This document shows positions 1 through 7,890 of a DNA stretch of 58,779 nucleotides, piece by piece. The stretch is from Bacteroidales bacterium M2 (GTDB lineage: Bacteria > Bacteroidota > Bacteroidia > Bacteroidales > Muribaculaceae), in the NCBI GenBank assembly GCA_001689415.1, contig LUJM01000103.1, forward strand, positions 20,139 to 78,917. Reading direction: 5' to 3'. A model generated the notes under the pieces. That model ran no database searches, was not told where the DNA came from, and saw only the letters and a list, made by a program, of their open reading frames with translations. Both the position numbers and the translations under genes were made by a program. The stretch's first letter is position 1; each line of letters opens with the position of its first letter.

Positions 1-130
1 TTGTCTCGGAGAGCCAAGCTCCTATCGCTGACACTCTTTCTCCTTAAGTAAACAGCATTGGGTCGTGGCATGCCGCGACCCTACGAGCAGGCGGTTAGAT
101 AGAGTGCTGGCTATCTGCAAGTTAGTTTCG
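1..130. repeat. Half of a dispersed hairpin repeat plus two further palindromes
   Basis: Bases 1-27 are the exact reverse complement of 43322-43348, the left arm of a long hairpin element. The following bases also resemble what follows the right arm there, so this is probably the right half of another copy whose left half lies before the window. Two more inverted repeats follow: a near-perfect palindrome centred on GGCATGCC (about 60-81) and AGATAG/CTATCT with an 8-nt loop (97-116). I see no convincing gene in 1-196. Whether the later hairpins are terminators, RNA structure or repeat debris cannot be decided here. Confidence 0.5.
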
Positions 131-196
131 CATAACCGTAAATCATTATTGACTTATAAACTCCTCAGCGACCAGAGGACAAGCAGAATCCCCCCC

Positions 197-478
197 TCAC
201 TTGCGGCCTTTTTTGAAATAGTCGTTGTGGATTTTGATACCGAATGTGATTATTGAGCATACCGATGCGATGACATTGGTGATTACCAGAGGCCAGTTAT
301 CCAAAGCTATACCCTGAATAACAAAGAATATCGAGCCCAATCCGAGCATACAGAATGTCGGCATTGCTATTCCGTCGGTATTACGCGTGCGTATTGTGGC
401 AATAGCCTGGGGCATATAGCCGAGAATCATGCATATACTGGCTGTGTAGCCTATAATATTTATCCAAAGTTCAGACAT
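197..478 (-). CDS. SemiSWEET-type sugar transporter (PQ-loop)
   Basis: This 93-residue membrane protein has three predicted helices (about residues 7-25, 42-58, 64-82) and the PQ-loop signature, with Pro23-Gln24 inside GYMPQAIATIRTRNTDG. That is the size and layout of bacterial SemiSWEETs, which dimerise in the inner membrane and move sugars down a gradient. The start at 478 (MSELWINIIGY) was preferred because the upstream in-frame extension is not membrane-like and is unlike the family. The gene stands alone, downstream of tRNA-Gln on the same strand. The substrate cannot be read from sequence. The C-terminus is basic (KKGRK). Confidence 0.85.
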   Translation of the reverse strand: MSELWINIIGYTASICMILGYMPQAIATIRTRNTDGIAMPTFCMLGLGSIFFVIQGIALDNWPLVITNVIASVCSIITFGIKIHNDYFKKGRK

Positions 479-650
479 AATGATAAAGGTTTTTAAGGAT
501 AAGTGATGCAATATTGCAGAAATAAGCTTATCGCAAGCCAACTTATTATTTAAAGCCAAAAGCAATAATCAAGAAACAAGTAATAACTTACAACGCTCAA
601 ATTATTAACAAATCGCAGCCGCATATAGTTCCGCTGGCTGCTTAAGGGGC

Positions 651-684
651 AAAAAAAAGAGCCGGGGAGTTAATTCCGACTCTT
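651..684 (-). terminator. Intrinsic terminator of tRNA-Gln
   Basis: Read on the minus strand, a 9-bp stem (AAGAGTCGG with CCGGCTCTT, one wobble pair) is followed directly by a run of T (positions 656-651). It starts 7 nt past the tRNA 3' end. Confidence 0.8.
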
Positions 685-690
685 TAAGTG

Positions 691-761
691 TAGTCTTACC
701 TGGATTCGAACCAAGACAGACAGTACCAAAAACTGTAGTGCTACCATTACACCATAAGACT
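691..761 (-). tRNA. tRNA-Gln (anticodon TTG)
   Basis: On the minus strand the sequence folds as a cloverleaf. A 7-bp acceptor stem pairs AGTCTTA with TAAGACT. The D arm contains TAATGGTAG. The anticodon stem ACAGT/ACTGT encloses loop TTTTGGT, giving anticodon TTG. The T arm is CTTGG-TTCGAAT-CCAGG. The discriminator base is A (position 691). CCA is not encoded. A TAnnTTTG promoter lies upstream and a T-tailed hairpin downstream, so it appears to be a monocistronic unit. Confidence 0.95.
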
Positions 762-798
762 ATCCTTATGCCCAACCCCTAACGGGGCTAAAGCGATG

Positions 799-830
799 CA
801 AAGTTAGTGATATTTTTTTACTCACACAAA
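799..830 (-). promoter_or_regulatory. Promoter of tRNA-Gln
   Basis: On the minus strand the -7 element TAACTTTG occupies 806-799 and the -33 element TTTG occupies 830-827, with a 20-nt spacer. Transcription would start near 793-790 and read a short leader containing a CCCC/GGGG hairpin before the tRNA. The -33 box lies inside the palindrome that ends the upstream operon. Confidence 0.7.
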
Positions 831-857
831 TTTTTTTTATTGTGTGAGTAAAAAAAT
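812..857. terminator. Perfect 18-bp palindrome, putative terminator of the oxidoreductase operon
   Basis: Arm ATTTTTTTACTCACACAA (812-829) is exactly complementary to 840-857, with a 10-nt A/T loop. It starts 17 nt beyond the last gene of the minus-strand oxidoreductase operon, so a terminator role is likely. Because the arm itself starts and ends in A/T runs it could work in both directions. It also contains the -33 box of the tRNA-Gln promoter. Confidence 0.6.
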
Positions 858-873
858 CATGTTGGTACCGGCA

Positions 874-1410
874 TTATTTTGCCAGAGTCATGCCTTTACG
901 TAGTGCTTGCTCGTTGAGCGGAATCAGATGGTGATGACGCTCGGGCAAGGTCTTTTTGAGGCCTCGAAGCACTGCATCGATGCCTACGATCGGTCGGCAA
1001 GCCAGCAGCGAACCCAGAAGTATCATATTGTAGGTCTTCGAGTTCTGCAATTCTATTGCCGCCGTCATTGCATCTACAGGCACTATGGTAATGTCGGTGC
1101 GTGTGGGCAGGTGGTGAATACCCGAGGGGTCATAAATCAGAGTTCCTCCGGGTTTTACCTTGCTCTCGAATTTATCGAGACTCTGCTGGTTGAGCACCAC
1201 TGCGGTATCATAACTATCGAGTACGGGCGAGCTGATAGGCGCATCCGACAGGATTACAGTTACGTTTGCAGTACCGCCACGTTGTTCGGGGCCGTACGAG
1301 GGCATCCATGTAACTTCGAGATTATCCATAAGACCGGCATAGGCCAGGATTTTGCCCATCGACAGCACGCCTTGTCCGCCGAAACCGGCTATTACTATTT
1401 CTTCTTTCAT
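874..1410 (-). CDS. 2-oxoacid:ferredoxin oxidoreductase, gamma subunit
   Basis: This 178-residue protein matches the separate gamma subunit of four-subunit 2-oxoacid:ferredoxin oxidoreductases (Vor/Kor type), which oxidatively decarboxylate 2-oxoacids to acyl-CoA and pass electrons to ferredoxin. The glycine-rich N-terminus GFGGQG (residues 9-14) and the segment YGPEQRGGTANV are hallmarks of the family. It is the last gene of a minus-strand operon ordered delta, alpha, beta, gamma, and starts 3 nt after the beta subunit. Whether the substrate is 2-oxoglutarate or a branched-chain 2-oxoacid is not decided by the sequence. Confidence 0.9.
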   Translation of the reverse strand: MKEEIVIAGFGGQGVLSMGKILAYAGLMDNLEVTWMPSYGPEQRGGTANVTVILSDAPISSPVLDSYDTAVVLNQQSLDKFESKVKPGGTLIYDPSGIHHLPTRTDITIVPVDAMTAAIELQNSKTYNMILLGSLLACRPIVGIDAVLRGLKKTLPERHHHLIPLNEQALRKGMTLAK

Positions 1411-1413
1411 AGC

Positions 1414-2190
1414 TTACTTGGTTTTGCTTTCGACGTCTTTGAGGTCGCCGAGGGGATATTTTTCAAACATATGCTCTACCATCCACTGGTTAGACTGTCC
1501 GGGGGTGAGTTTCCAGCCCGAGTTGCAGGTTGCAACAACCTCCACTACCGACGTACCCTTACCGGCAAGTGCATTCTCGAAGGCCTTGCGGATAGCACGT
1601 TTGGTCTTATTTACGGCAGCAGGGGTATGAACAGCCTGACGGGTTACGAAGCATGTACCGTCGAGCTGAGCCAAAAGCGGGGTTATGGCCAGGGGATAGC
1701 CGTTGAGTTCGGCATCACGGCCATAGGGGGTGGTGGCAGTCTTCATGCCGAGCAGGGTTGTCGGAGCCATTTGACCGCCGGTCATACCGTAAATGGCATT
1801 GTTGATAAAGATGATAGCGATATTCTCGCCACGGTTGCAGGCATGTATAGTCTCTGCCGTACCGATAGCCGACAGGTCACCGTCGCCCTGATAAGTGAAT
1901 ACCAGAGTACCGGGATTGAGGCGGTTGGCAGCGGTGGCCAAAGCGGGCGCACGGCCATGGGCAGCCTCGATCCAGTCGATATCGATATAGTTATAAGCAA
2001 AAACCGCGCAACCTACCGGAGCGATACCTATGGCACGGTCGGCCACGCCCATTTCTTCGAGAATCTGGGCAATGAGTTTATGAACCACACCGTGAGAGCA
2101 ACCGGGGCAATAGTGGGTGTGGACGTCGCACAGCAGATCGGGACGGCTGTACACTTTATTCTCGGGGCGAATTATTTCTTCTTGTGTCAT
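1414..2190 (-). CDS. 2-oxoacid:ferredoxin oxidoreductase, beta (TPP-binding) subunit
   Basis: This 258-residue subunit carries the thiamine pyrophosphate site: GDGD at residues 102-105 followed by the Asn pair at 130-131 (the GDG...NN motif). A CPGC motif at 28-31 is usual in this subunit and may hold an Fe-S cluster in some members. It should pair with the alpha subunit encoded 6 nt upstream to form the catalytic core. The segment GMTGGQMAPTT is strongly conserved in the Kor/Vor group. Cytoplasmic; no signal peptide. Confidence 0.92.
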   Translation of the reverse strand: MTQEEIIRPENKVYSRPDLLCDVHTHYCPGCSHGVVHKLIAQILEEMGVADRAIGIAPVGCAVFAYNYIDIDWIEAAHGRAPALATAANRLNPGTLVFTYQGDGDLSAIGTAETIHACNRGENIAIIFINNAIYGMTGGQMAPTTLLGMKTATTPYGRDAELNGYPLAITPLLAQLDGTCFVTRQAVHTPAAVNKTKRAIRKAFENALAGKGTSVVEVVATCNSGWKLTPGQSNQWMVEHMFEKYPLGDLKDVESKTK

Positions 2191-2196
2191 AGCGCC

Positions 2197-3285
2197 TTAG
2201 AATTTAAGATCTTCAAAATGGCCGGCCATGGCATCGAGCACTTCGCCGGGGTTGGGAATCATACCGCCCATACGGCCGAAGTGATATACAGGCACTGCAC
2301 CTTCTACTGCAAGGCGCACATCCTCTACCATCTGTCCGGCATTGAGCTCTACTGTGAGTATACCTTTTACACGGCCTGCCAGACGAGCAATCTCGGCAGT
2401 CGGGAAAGGCCAAAGTGTTATCGGGCGGATAAGGCCGATATTGATGCCTTTAGCACGGGCATCCTCGATAGCCTTGAGGCAGATACGGGCGATAGAACCG
2501 AAGGCTACAATCAGATATTCGGCATCTTCGGTAAAATATTCCTGATAGCGCACCTCGTTTTCGGCGATGCGGCGATAGGTTTCCTGGAAACGGTGGTTGT
2601 TGACCTCCATTTTGGCAGAGTCGAGTTCGAGCGAAGTCACCACGTTGCGGTGGTCACGGTCGCCACGTCCGCAAGCTGCCCACGGGCACTGGCGACGCAT
2701 TTCTTCGTCGGTGCGGCGCGGACGCTGCTCGGGCAGTACCACTTTCTCCATCATCTGACCAACGATACCGTCGGCAAGAATCATGGCCGGAGTACGATAT
2801 TTGAATGCAAGGTCGAAGCCGAGCCCTACAAAGTCGGCCATTTCCTGCACAGTTGCAGGAGCCAGCACTATCAGGTGATAGTCGCCATGGCCGCCGCCTT
2901 TTACAGCCTGGAAATAGTCGGCCTGCGAAGGCTGAATGGTGCCAAGGCCCGGGCCGCCACGCATCACATTGAGTATAAGGGCAGGCAGCTCAGATGCAGC
3001 GAGATAGCTGATACCTTCCTGCTTGAGGCTCACGCCGGGCGACGACGACGAAGTCATCACGGCACGACCGGTGGCAGCACCGCCATAAACCATATTAATA
3101 GCGGCAACCTCGCTCTCGGCCTGCAGCACAACCATGCCGGTAGTCTCCCAGGGGCGCAGTTCGGTAAGGGTTTCAAGTACTTCGCTCTGCGGAGTGATGG
3201 GGTAGCCGAAGTAGCCGTCGGCACCGTAGCGTATAGCGGCGTGGGCTATAGCTTCGTTGCCCTTCATCAATTTTACTTCTTCCAT
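2197..3285 (-). CDS. vorB: 2-oxoacid:ferredoxin oxidoreductase, alpha subunit (VorB-like)
   Basis: This 362-residue protein is the pyrimidine-binding subunit of the thiamine-dependent complex. The start MEEVKLMKGNEAIAHAAIR and the segment GYFGYPITPQSEV are typical of VorB/KorA. The C-terminal half (GSIARICLKAIEDAR, GLIRPITLWPFP) is the usual transketolase-C-like domain. It is a free-standing alpha subunit, not fused to gamma, which fits the four-gene arrangement. It lies 28 nt downstream of the ferredoxin-like subunit. The vorB name follows common use for this gene in Bacteroidales and does not prove substrate. Confidence 0.88.
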   Translation of the reverse strand: MEEVKLMKGNEAIAHAAIRYGADGYFGYPITPQSEVLETLTELRPWETTGMVVLQAESEVAAINMVYGGAATGRAVMTSSSSPGVSLKQEGISYLAASELPALILNVMRGGPGLGTIQPSQADYFQAVKGGGHGDYHLIVLAPATVQEMADFVGLGFDLAFKYRTPAMILADGIVGQMMEKVVLPEQRPRRTDEEMRRQCPWAACGRGDRDHRNVVTSLELDSAKMEVNNHRFQETYRRIAENEVRYQEYFTEDAEYLIVAFGSIARICLKAIEDARAKGINIGLIRPITLWPFPTAEIARLAGRVKGILTVELNAGQMVEDVRLAVEGAVPVYHFGRMGGMIPNPGEVLDAMAGHFEDLKF

Positions 3286-3313
3286 ATATCGGTGAGGATT
3301 TTACGGGGTTAGA

Positions 3314-3553
3314 TCACTTGGCATCGCGGTCTACGACACGATAAACCTCAATGCACGCATCAGGGCATACCGTGGCGCAAGCAGCGCAACCTATACATTT
3401 CTCGGGGTTTGCGGCGAAGGCGTAGTGATAGCCGCGGTCGTTGACCTCTTTCGGTTGAAGCAGGAGCACATCGGCCGGACACGCTATCACGCAAAGGTCG
3501 CATCCCTTGCATCGCTGGCTCTCGATGGTTACCGCTCCGTAAACTTTTGCCAT
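3314..3553 (-). CDS. 2-oxoacid:ferredoxin oxidoreductase, delta (2x[4Fe-4S] ferredoxin) subunit
   Basis: This 79-residue protein has two complete four-cysteine cluster motifs: Cys15, 18, 21, 25 and Cys53, 56, 59, 63, as in bacterial 8Fe ferredoxins. It would carry electrons from the thiamine site to external ferredoxin. It is the first gene of the operon, directly after a strong promoter match, and is followed by alpha, beta and gamma. Confidence 0.92.
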   Translation of the reverse strand: MAKVYGAVTIESQRCKGCDLCVIACPADVLLLQPKEVNDRGYHYAFAANPEKCIGCAACATVCPDACIEVYRVVDRDAK

Positions 3554-3616
3554 ATTTTCAATAGGTTTAGGGGTGATTTAAGGAACATTCCGGCTCAGAA
3601 CCGGACTTCTCAATGG

Positions 3617-3647
3617 CAAAAGTAAGAAAAAATTCAGTAACTCCAAA
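3617..3647 (-). promoter_or_regulatory. Promoter of the 2-oxoacid oxidoreductase operon
   Basis: On the minus strand, -33 TTTG (3647-3644), an exact 19-nt spacer and -7 TACTTTTG (3624-3617) match the Bacteroidetes consensus without mismatch. The leader of about 60 nt contains a short CCGG/CCGG hairpin (about 3588-3605). The promoter is divergent from that of the esterase. Confidence 0.75.
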
Positions 3648-3676
3648 CTATGCAACGATTTTTTGACAAAATTTCG

Positions 3677-3684
3677 TAACTTTG
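3677..3684 (+). promoter_or_regulatory. -7 element of the esterase/recF promoter
   Basis: TAACTTTG matches TAnnTTTG and lies 24 nt before the esterase start. No good -33 TTTG is present at 19-20 nt, so only the -7 element is supported. Confidence 0.5.
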
Positions 3685-3708
3685 CAATAACGGTTAATCC
3701 TACCACAC

Positions 3709-4512
3709 ATGAATAGAATATTATTATCCTTTATCGCGGCTTTGGCATGGCTCGGAGCGCAAGCCTTCACTACACTCGAATACTCTGTCAAGACCGACTT
3801 CCTCGACAGCGATGAAAACGTGACTGCCGTAGTGCCCGACCGCGTAGGCGACGAATGTTTCCCCACCGTTTACATTCTCAACGGCTATTCCGGAAACCAT
3901 ACCGACTATATTACCCGTGTCAAAGACCTCGGTAAAATGGCTGACCGCTTCAAGATGATTTTCGTGATGCCCGACGGCCGCAACAGCTGGTACTGGGACA
4001 CCGACTCGATGAAAATGGAGAGCTTCATCACCATCGACCTTGTAGCCGATACCGACAAGCGATTCCCCACAATTGCCAACCGCGCCAACCGCGCAATCAT
4101 GGGTCTCAGCATGGGTGGCCACGGCGCATTCAGGCTCGCGACCCTGCACCCCGGTATATGGAGCAGCGCCGGCTCGATGAGCGGCGGCATGGACATCACC
4201 AAGTTTGCCGACCGTTGGGGTATGGCCAAACTTCTCGGCACCTCCTACCAGGCCAACCCCGCCAAATGGAAGGCCAGCTCGGTAGCCGCACTGATTCCGC
4301 AGATGAAGACCGCCGGGGTAAACTATACATTCGACTGTGGCTACGACGACTTCTTCGCCAAAGTAAACGACGACCTTCACCGGGCAATGCTCGAAGCCGG
4401 GATACCTCACGACTACACCAGCCGCCCCGGCAAGCATTCGTGGCAATACTGGAATAATTCACTTCCATATATCCTCCACTTCTTCGACACCAAGTTTACC
4501 CGAGAGAAATAA
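3709..4512 (+). CDS. Secreted alpha/beta-hydrolase esterase
   Basis: This 267-residue protein belongs to the putative esterase family that includes S-formylglutathione hydrolase, antigen 85 and feruloyl/acetyl esterase domains. The nucleophile elbow GLSMGG places the catalytic serine at residue 134; the acid is probably in DCGYDDFF and the histidine in GKHSWQYW. A cleavable signal peptide (about residues 1-19, LLSFIAALAWLGAQA) suggests a periplasmic or outer-surface enzyme, arguing against formaldehyde detoxification. Acetyl- or feruloyl-ester removal from glycans is plausible but unproven. recF follows after 27 nt. Confidence 0.85.
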   Translation: MNRILLSFIAALAWLGAQAFTTLEYSVKTDFLDSDENVTAVVPDRVGDECFPTVYILNGYSGNHTDYITRVKDLGKMADRFKMIFVMPDGRNSWYWDTDSMKMESFITIDLVADTDKRFPTIANRANRAIMGLSMGGHGAFRLATLHPGIWSSAGSMSGGMDITKFADRWGMAKLLGTSYQANPAKWKASSVAALIPQMKTAGVNYTFDCGYDDFFAKVNDDLHRAMLEAGIPHDYTSRPGKHSWQYWNNSLPYILHFFDTKFTREK

Positions 4513-4539
4513 GCCCGAAAACTGTAGAGGATAAGCATA

Positions 4540-5646
4540 ATGCAATTACGCCAACTCGCACTTACCGACTTCAAGAACATCGAGAGCGCCCTGCTCGATA
4601 TGTCGCCCAAGATCAACTGCTTCTTGGGCAATAACGGCATGGGCAAGAGCAACCTTCTCGATGCCGTTTACTACCTCGGCAACTGCCGCAGCTTTACAGG
4701 TGCCACCGACCCTATGCTGGTACATCGCGGTGCGCAATTCGCCACATTGAGGGCAATCTACGAGCGCCGCGGACTCGACGAGGAACTGCAGGTGGCCATT
4801 CGTCCCGGCCAACGCAAGATTTTCCGCCGCAACGGCAAGGCTTACCAGCGTATTGCCGAGCACCTTGGCGCATTTCCGGCCGTGCTGCTGTCTCCGGCCG
4901 ACATGGAACTCACCGGCGGCGAGCCGTCCGAACGCCGACGCTTCATCGACCAGATAATATCGCAGCGCGAGGGGCGCTACTTCGAGGCTCTGCTACGCTA
5001 CAACGGCGCACTCGAACAACGCAACCGCCTCCTTCGCGACGAAGTGGCCGACGACGGCCTGTACGAAGCCCTCGAGGCCCAGCTCGAAGTCGCGGGCGAG
5101 TACATCATAGCCCGCCGCAAAGCAAATATTGCCGAACTCGAAGCAATCTTCAGGCCTTATTATCAGTCTATTGCCGACGGCAACGAGGAAGCCGGGCTCG
5201 AATATGTCACCGCCGAATATCCCGACGGTCTGGCGGTGCACCTTGCCAAACTCCGCAACCGCGACCGCGCCTTGCATTACACCGCCTCGGGCCCCCACCG
5301 CGATGATATCGCAATGACTGTCGATGCCATGCCTGTGCGCCGCACTGCCTCGCAGGGACAGTCGAAAACATTTACCACCGCTCTCCGCTTCGCCCAGTAC
5401 GAACTACTGCGCGAAAGCCTCGGCATCAAGCCATTGCTACTACTCGACGATATCTTCGACAAGCTCGATGCCGGACGAGTAGAACGCATCATAGCACTCG
5501 TTGGCAGCTCAGACACCTTCGGTCAGATATTCATTACCGACACCAACCGCCGCCACCTCGACGAAACTGTTGCAAGCCTCGGGGCATCAGGCGACTACCG
5601 TCTGTGGCAGGTTGAGCACGGCACATTCTCACAAATCGAAGCATGA
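4540..5646 (+). CDS. recF: DNA replication and repair protein RecF
   Basis: RecF helps load RecA at single-stranded gaps together with RecO and RecR. The 368-residue product has an SMC-like ATPase: Walker A GNNGMGKS at residues 30-37, an ABC-type signature region near SQGQSKTFTTALR, and Walker B in PLLLLDDIFDKLD near residue 300. Length is normal. The stop overlaps the start of the next gene by 4 nt (ATGA), indicating translational coupling. recF is not next to dnaA/dnaN here, as is common outside Firmicutes and Proteobacteria. Confidence 0.96.
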   Translation: MQLRQLALTDFKNIESALLDMSPKINCFLGNNGMGKSNLLDAVYYLGNCRSFTGATDPMLVHRGAQFATLRAIYERRGLDEELQVAIRPGQRKIFRRNGKAYQRIAEHLGAFPAVLLSPADMELTGGEPSERRRFIDQIISQREGRYFEALLRYNGALEQRNRLLRDEVADDGLYEALEAQLEVAGEYIIARRKANIAELEAIFRPYYQSIADGNEEAGLEYVTAEYPDGLAVHLAKLRNRDRALHYTASGPHRDDIAMTVDAMPVRRTASQGQSKTFTTALRFAQYELLRESLGIKPLLLLDDIFDKLDAGRVERIIALVGSSDTFGQIFITDTNRRHLDETVASLGASGDYRLWQVEHGTFSQIEA

Positions 5647-5933
5647 GACGTGCGAAACCACTGCAGATAGGAGAAATCATCGACAAGATGATTACCGACA
5701 CCGGCCTGCGACCGGCTATGGAACGCCGCTCGGTCGAGGCCATGTGGCCCGAGATTGTAGGCCGTCATATTGCCTCTTACACCCGCCGCGTAGTCCTCGA
5801 CGGCAAGAAGCTACACGTATATATCGATTCGGCACCACTCAAAGAAGAACTCGGCTACCTGCGCGAAACACTGATAGAGCAAATCAACCGCCTTGCAGCC
5901 CGACATGCCGTTGACAATATCATAATACACTGA
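5643..5933 (+). CDS. DUF721 / DciA-like protein
   Basis: This 96-residue protein has the DUF721 pattern (MEAMWPEIVG-type Trp-Pro segment, seen here as VEAMWPEIVGRHIA, and ...YIDSAPLKEELGYLRE). DUF721 includes DciA, the ancestral loader of the replicative helicase DnaB in bacteria without DnaC. The 4-nt overlap with recF is a common arrangement in Bacteroidetes and supports a role in replication or repair. Function as helicase loader is inferred from family membership only. Confidence 0.8.
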   Translation: MRRAKPLQIGEIIDKMITDTGLRPAMERRSVEAMWPEIVGRHIASYTRRVVLDGKKLHVYIDSAPLKEELGYLRETLIEQINRLAARHAVDNIIIH

Positions 5934-5952
5934 TACCACACGAAATAACGCA

Positions 5953-6390
5953 ATGAAAGATAATAAACTACCCGAAATCAACTTTCGCCACCGCCTGCCT
6001 GTACAGATACGTTTCAACGACATCGACATGTTCGGCCACCTCAACAACAGCATATACCTGCAGTTCCTCGACATGGGCAAGTACGCCTATTTCAGGCAGT
6101 TTATGACCGACACTTTCGGCAGCGAACCAACCGCCCCCGTAGTGGCCAACATCAATTGCGATTTCATCGAGCCGACAAAAATCGACGAACGCCTCGAAGT
6201 GCTCACTGCCATAACCAACATTGCCGACAGCTCAATGGTACTCGACCAGCGCATCGTCAGCAGCACAGGGCGCGTGAAATGCTCGGCCCGCACAATCATG
6301 GTCAACATCGACCTCTCCACCACCCGCCCCGTCACAGTCAGCGACCTCTGGCGCAAACGCATCAACGACTACGAGAGTAATGATAAGTAA
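5953..6390 (+). CDS. Acyl-CoA thioesterase, hotdog fold (4HBT/YbgC-like)
   Basis: This 145-residue protein has the 4-hydroxybenzoyl-CoA thioesterase signature: RFNDIDMFGHLNNSIYLQF, with the likely catalytic Asp25. Family members hydrolyse acyl-CoA or acyl-ACP thioesters; substrate cannot be assigned. It starts 19 nt after the DciA-like gene and is probably the last gene of the recF unit, since an AT-rich 132-nt gap and a foreign-looking restriction-modification locus follow. Confidence 0.85.
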   Translation: MKDNKLPEINFRHRLPVQIRFNDIDMFGHLNNSIYLQFLDMGKYAYFRQFMTDTFGSEPTAPVVANINCDFIEPTKIDERLEVLTAITNIADSSMVLDQRIVSSTGRVKCSARTIMVNIDLSTTRPVTVSDLWRKRINDYESNDK

Positions 6391-6522
6391 GCTTCCTTCT
6401 ATAAAGCAAATGATATTCGCTCAAATTCATACGCTTTTACAGTAGCGACCTAATCCATTTGCAGATCAAAAGGTCTTGGTCTAATAAATCTTTCTATGGT
6501 TTCTTTGTCTATTTATTGATAA

Positions 6523-7890
6523 ATGTATTCAGAATCAGATTCATCAAAAAACAATATAGCAGGCGTATGTGACCCGATAGCAGATTATTGCAGACAATAC
6601 TCTCGTTTGCAAGAATGCTTCGACTTATCCTCATCTCGTGATATCAAAACAACTGAAGAAGATATCCGAGTTATTGAACTTTTTGCAGGAGTCGGTGGAT
6701 TCCGCGTAGGTCTTGAAAGAGCTTCATCTCATTACAAAACAATTTGGAGTAACCAATGGGAACCCTCTACAAAAAGACAGGATGCTTCATTCATCTACTG
6801 CAAGAATTTTGGTTACGACGGGCATTCCAATCAAGATATCGCAACTGTTGATGTCGATTCAATTCCTGATGCGGACTTATTATGTGGGGGCTTTCCGTGT
6901 CAGGATTATTCAGTAGCAACTACACTTAAGAATTCAGCCGGCATTGAAGGCAAAAAGGGTGTTCTTTGGTGGCAAATATGCAGGATTTTGCTTAATTGTA
7001 AACACAAGCCCAAGTTTCTCTTACTCGAAAATGTCGATAGACTTCTCAAGTCGCCCGCCTCACAGCGGGGTAGAGATTTTGCGATCATACTTGCGTCTCT
7101 TTCAGATTTAGGATATGATGTAGAATGGCGAGTAATCAATGCTTCAGAATATGGGATGCCACAACGCAGATGCCGCACATATATCGTTGGTTATCTTCGT
7201 TCTTTAAATCTCTACGAGCACAGTGGCAGCATCCATGAATGGGTAGTTTCCAATGGTATCATTGCTAAATCTTTCCCCTGCGTTCCTCGAACTGGGAAAA
7301 AAGAAAAGTTTTCAAATTTCACGATAAATGGAGATTTGCCAGAAGTTTCAGCTGGCTTTAACAAAGAAAAATCGTCAATCAGCCCATTTCTGAATGCCGG
7401 ATTCATGTCGAATCGAGAGGTATATTCAGTTGATGTAGATGCTGTATATGAAGGAAAATGTTTGACATTGGGAGACATACTTGTCGATGAAGAATCTGTA
7501 CCATCAGAATATTTTATTTCGGAAGCAGACATGCCCAAATGGCAATATCTTAAAGGCAGTAAATCTGAAACAAGAAAAACCGCCCAAGGATATGAGTATC
7601 AATATTCGGAGGGAGCTATGGCCTTTCCAGACTCTGCAGATAAGCCTTCGAGAACAATTATCACTGGAGAAGGAGGAGCGTCCGCATCGCGTTTTAAACA
7701 TGTGATAAAGACTGCGTCAGGACGATATCGTAGATTACTCCCACTAGAGTTGGAACGCTTGAATATGTTCCCGGACAACCATACAGAGGGGGCTTCGGAT
7801 ATTCGACGCGCATTTTTAATGGGCAATGCCCTCGTTACAGGAATCGTAGAAGCTATCGGGAGAGAACTACTTAAACACTATGAAAAATGA
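6523..7890 (+). CDS. DNA (cytosine-5) methyltransferase of a type II restriction-modification system
   Basis: This 455-residue enzyme carries the ordered motifs of C5 methyltransferases: motif I FAGVGGFRVGLE (SAM binding), motif IV GGFPCQDYS with catalytic Cys126, motif VI LLLENVDRLL, motif VIII QRRCRTYIVGY and a C-terminal GNALV motif X. It would methylate the site cut by the endonuclease encoded next, whose start overlaps this stop by 4 nt. The Sau3AI-like partner suggests GATC, methylated on C, but the target recognition domain cannot be read directly. Codon use is AT-richer than in recF or rex on either side, a sign of acquisition. No controller protein gene is seen. Confidence 0.93.
   Translation: MYSESDSSKNNIAGVCDPIADYCRQYSRLQECFDLSSSRDIKTTEEDIRVIELFAGVGGFRVGLERASSHYKTIWSNQWEPSTKRQDASFIYCKNFGYDGHSNQDIATVDVDSIPDADLLCGGFPCQDYSVATTLKNSAGIEGKKGVLWWQICRILLNCKHKPKFLLLENVDRLLKSPASQRGRDFAIILASLSDLGYDVEWRVINASEYGMPQRRCRTYIVGYLRSLNLYEHSGSIHEWVVSNGIIAKSFPCVPRTGKKEKFSNFTINGDLPEVSAGFNKEKSSISPFLNAGFMSNREVYSVDVDAVYEGKCLTLGDILVDEESVPSEYFISEADMPKWQYLKGSKSETRKTAQGYEYQYSEGAMAFPDSADKPSRTIITGEGGASASRFKHVIKTASGRYRRLLPLELERLNMFPDNHTEGASDIRRAFLMGNALVTGIVEAIGRELLKHYEK

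Noticed and set aside
65..256. Possible 63-codon gene at the left edge
   Set aside because: It crosses palindromes and the end of the SemiSWEET gene, has no promoter element and no protein-like pattern.
907..3312. An 801-codon open frame opposite the oxidoreductase operon
   Set aside because: It is antisense to three clearly recognised genes and its sequence has no family resemblance; it is a by-product of their codon bias.
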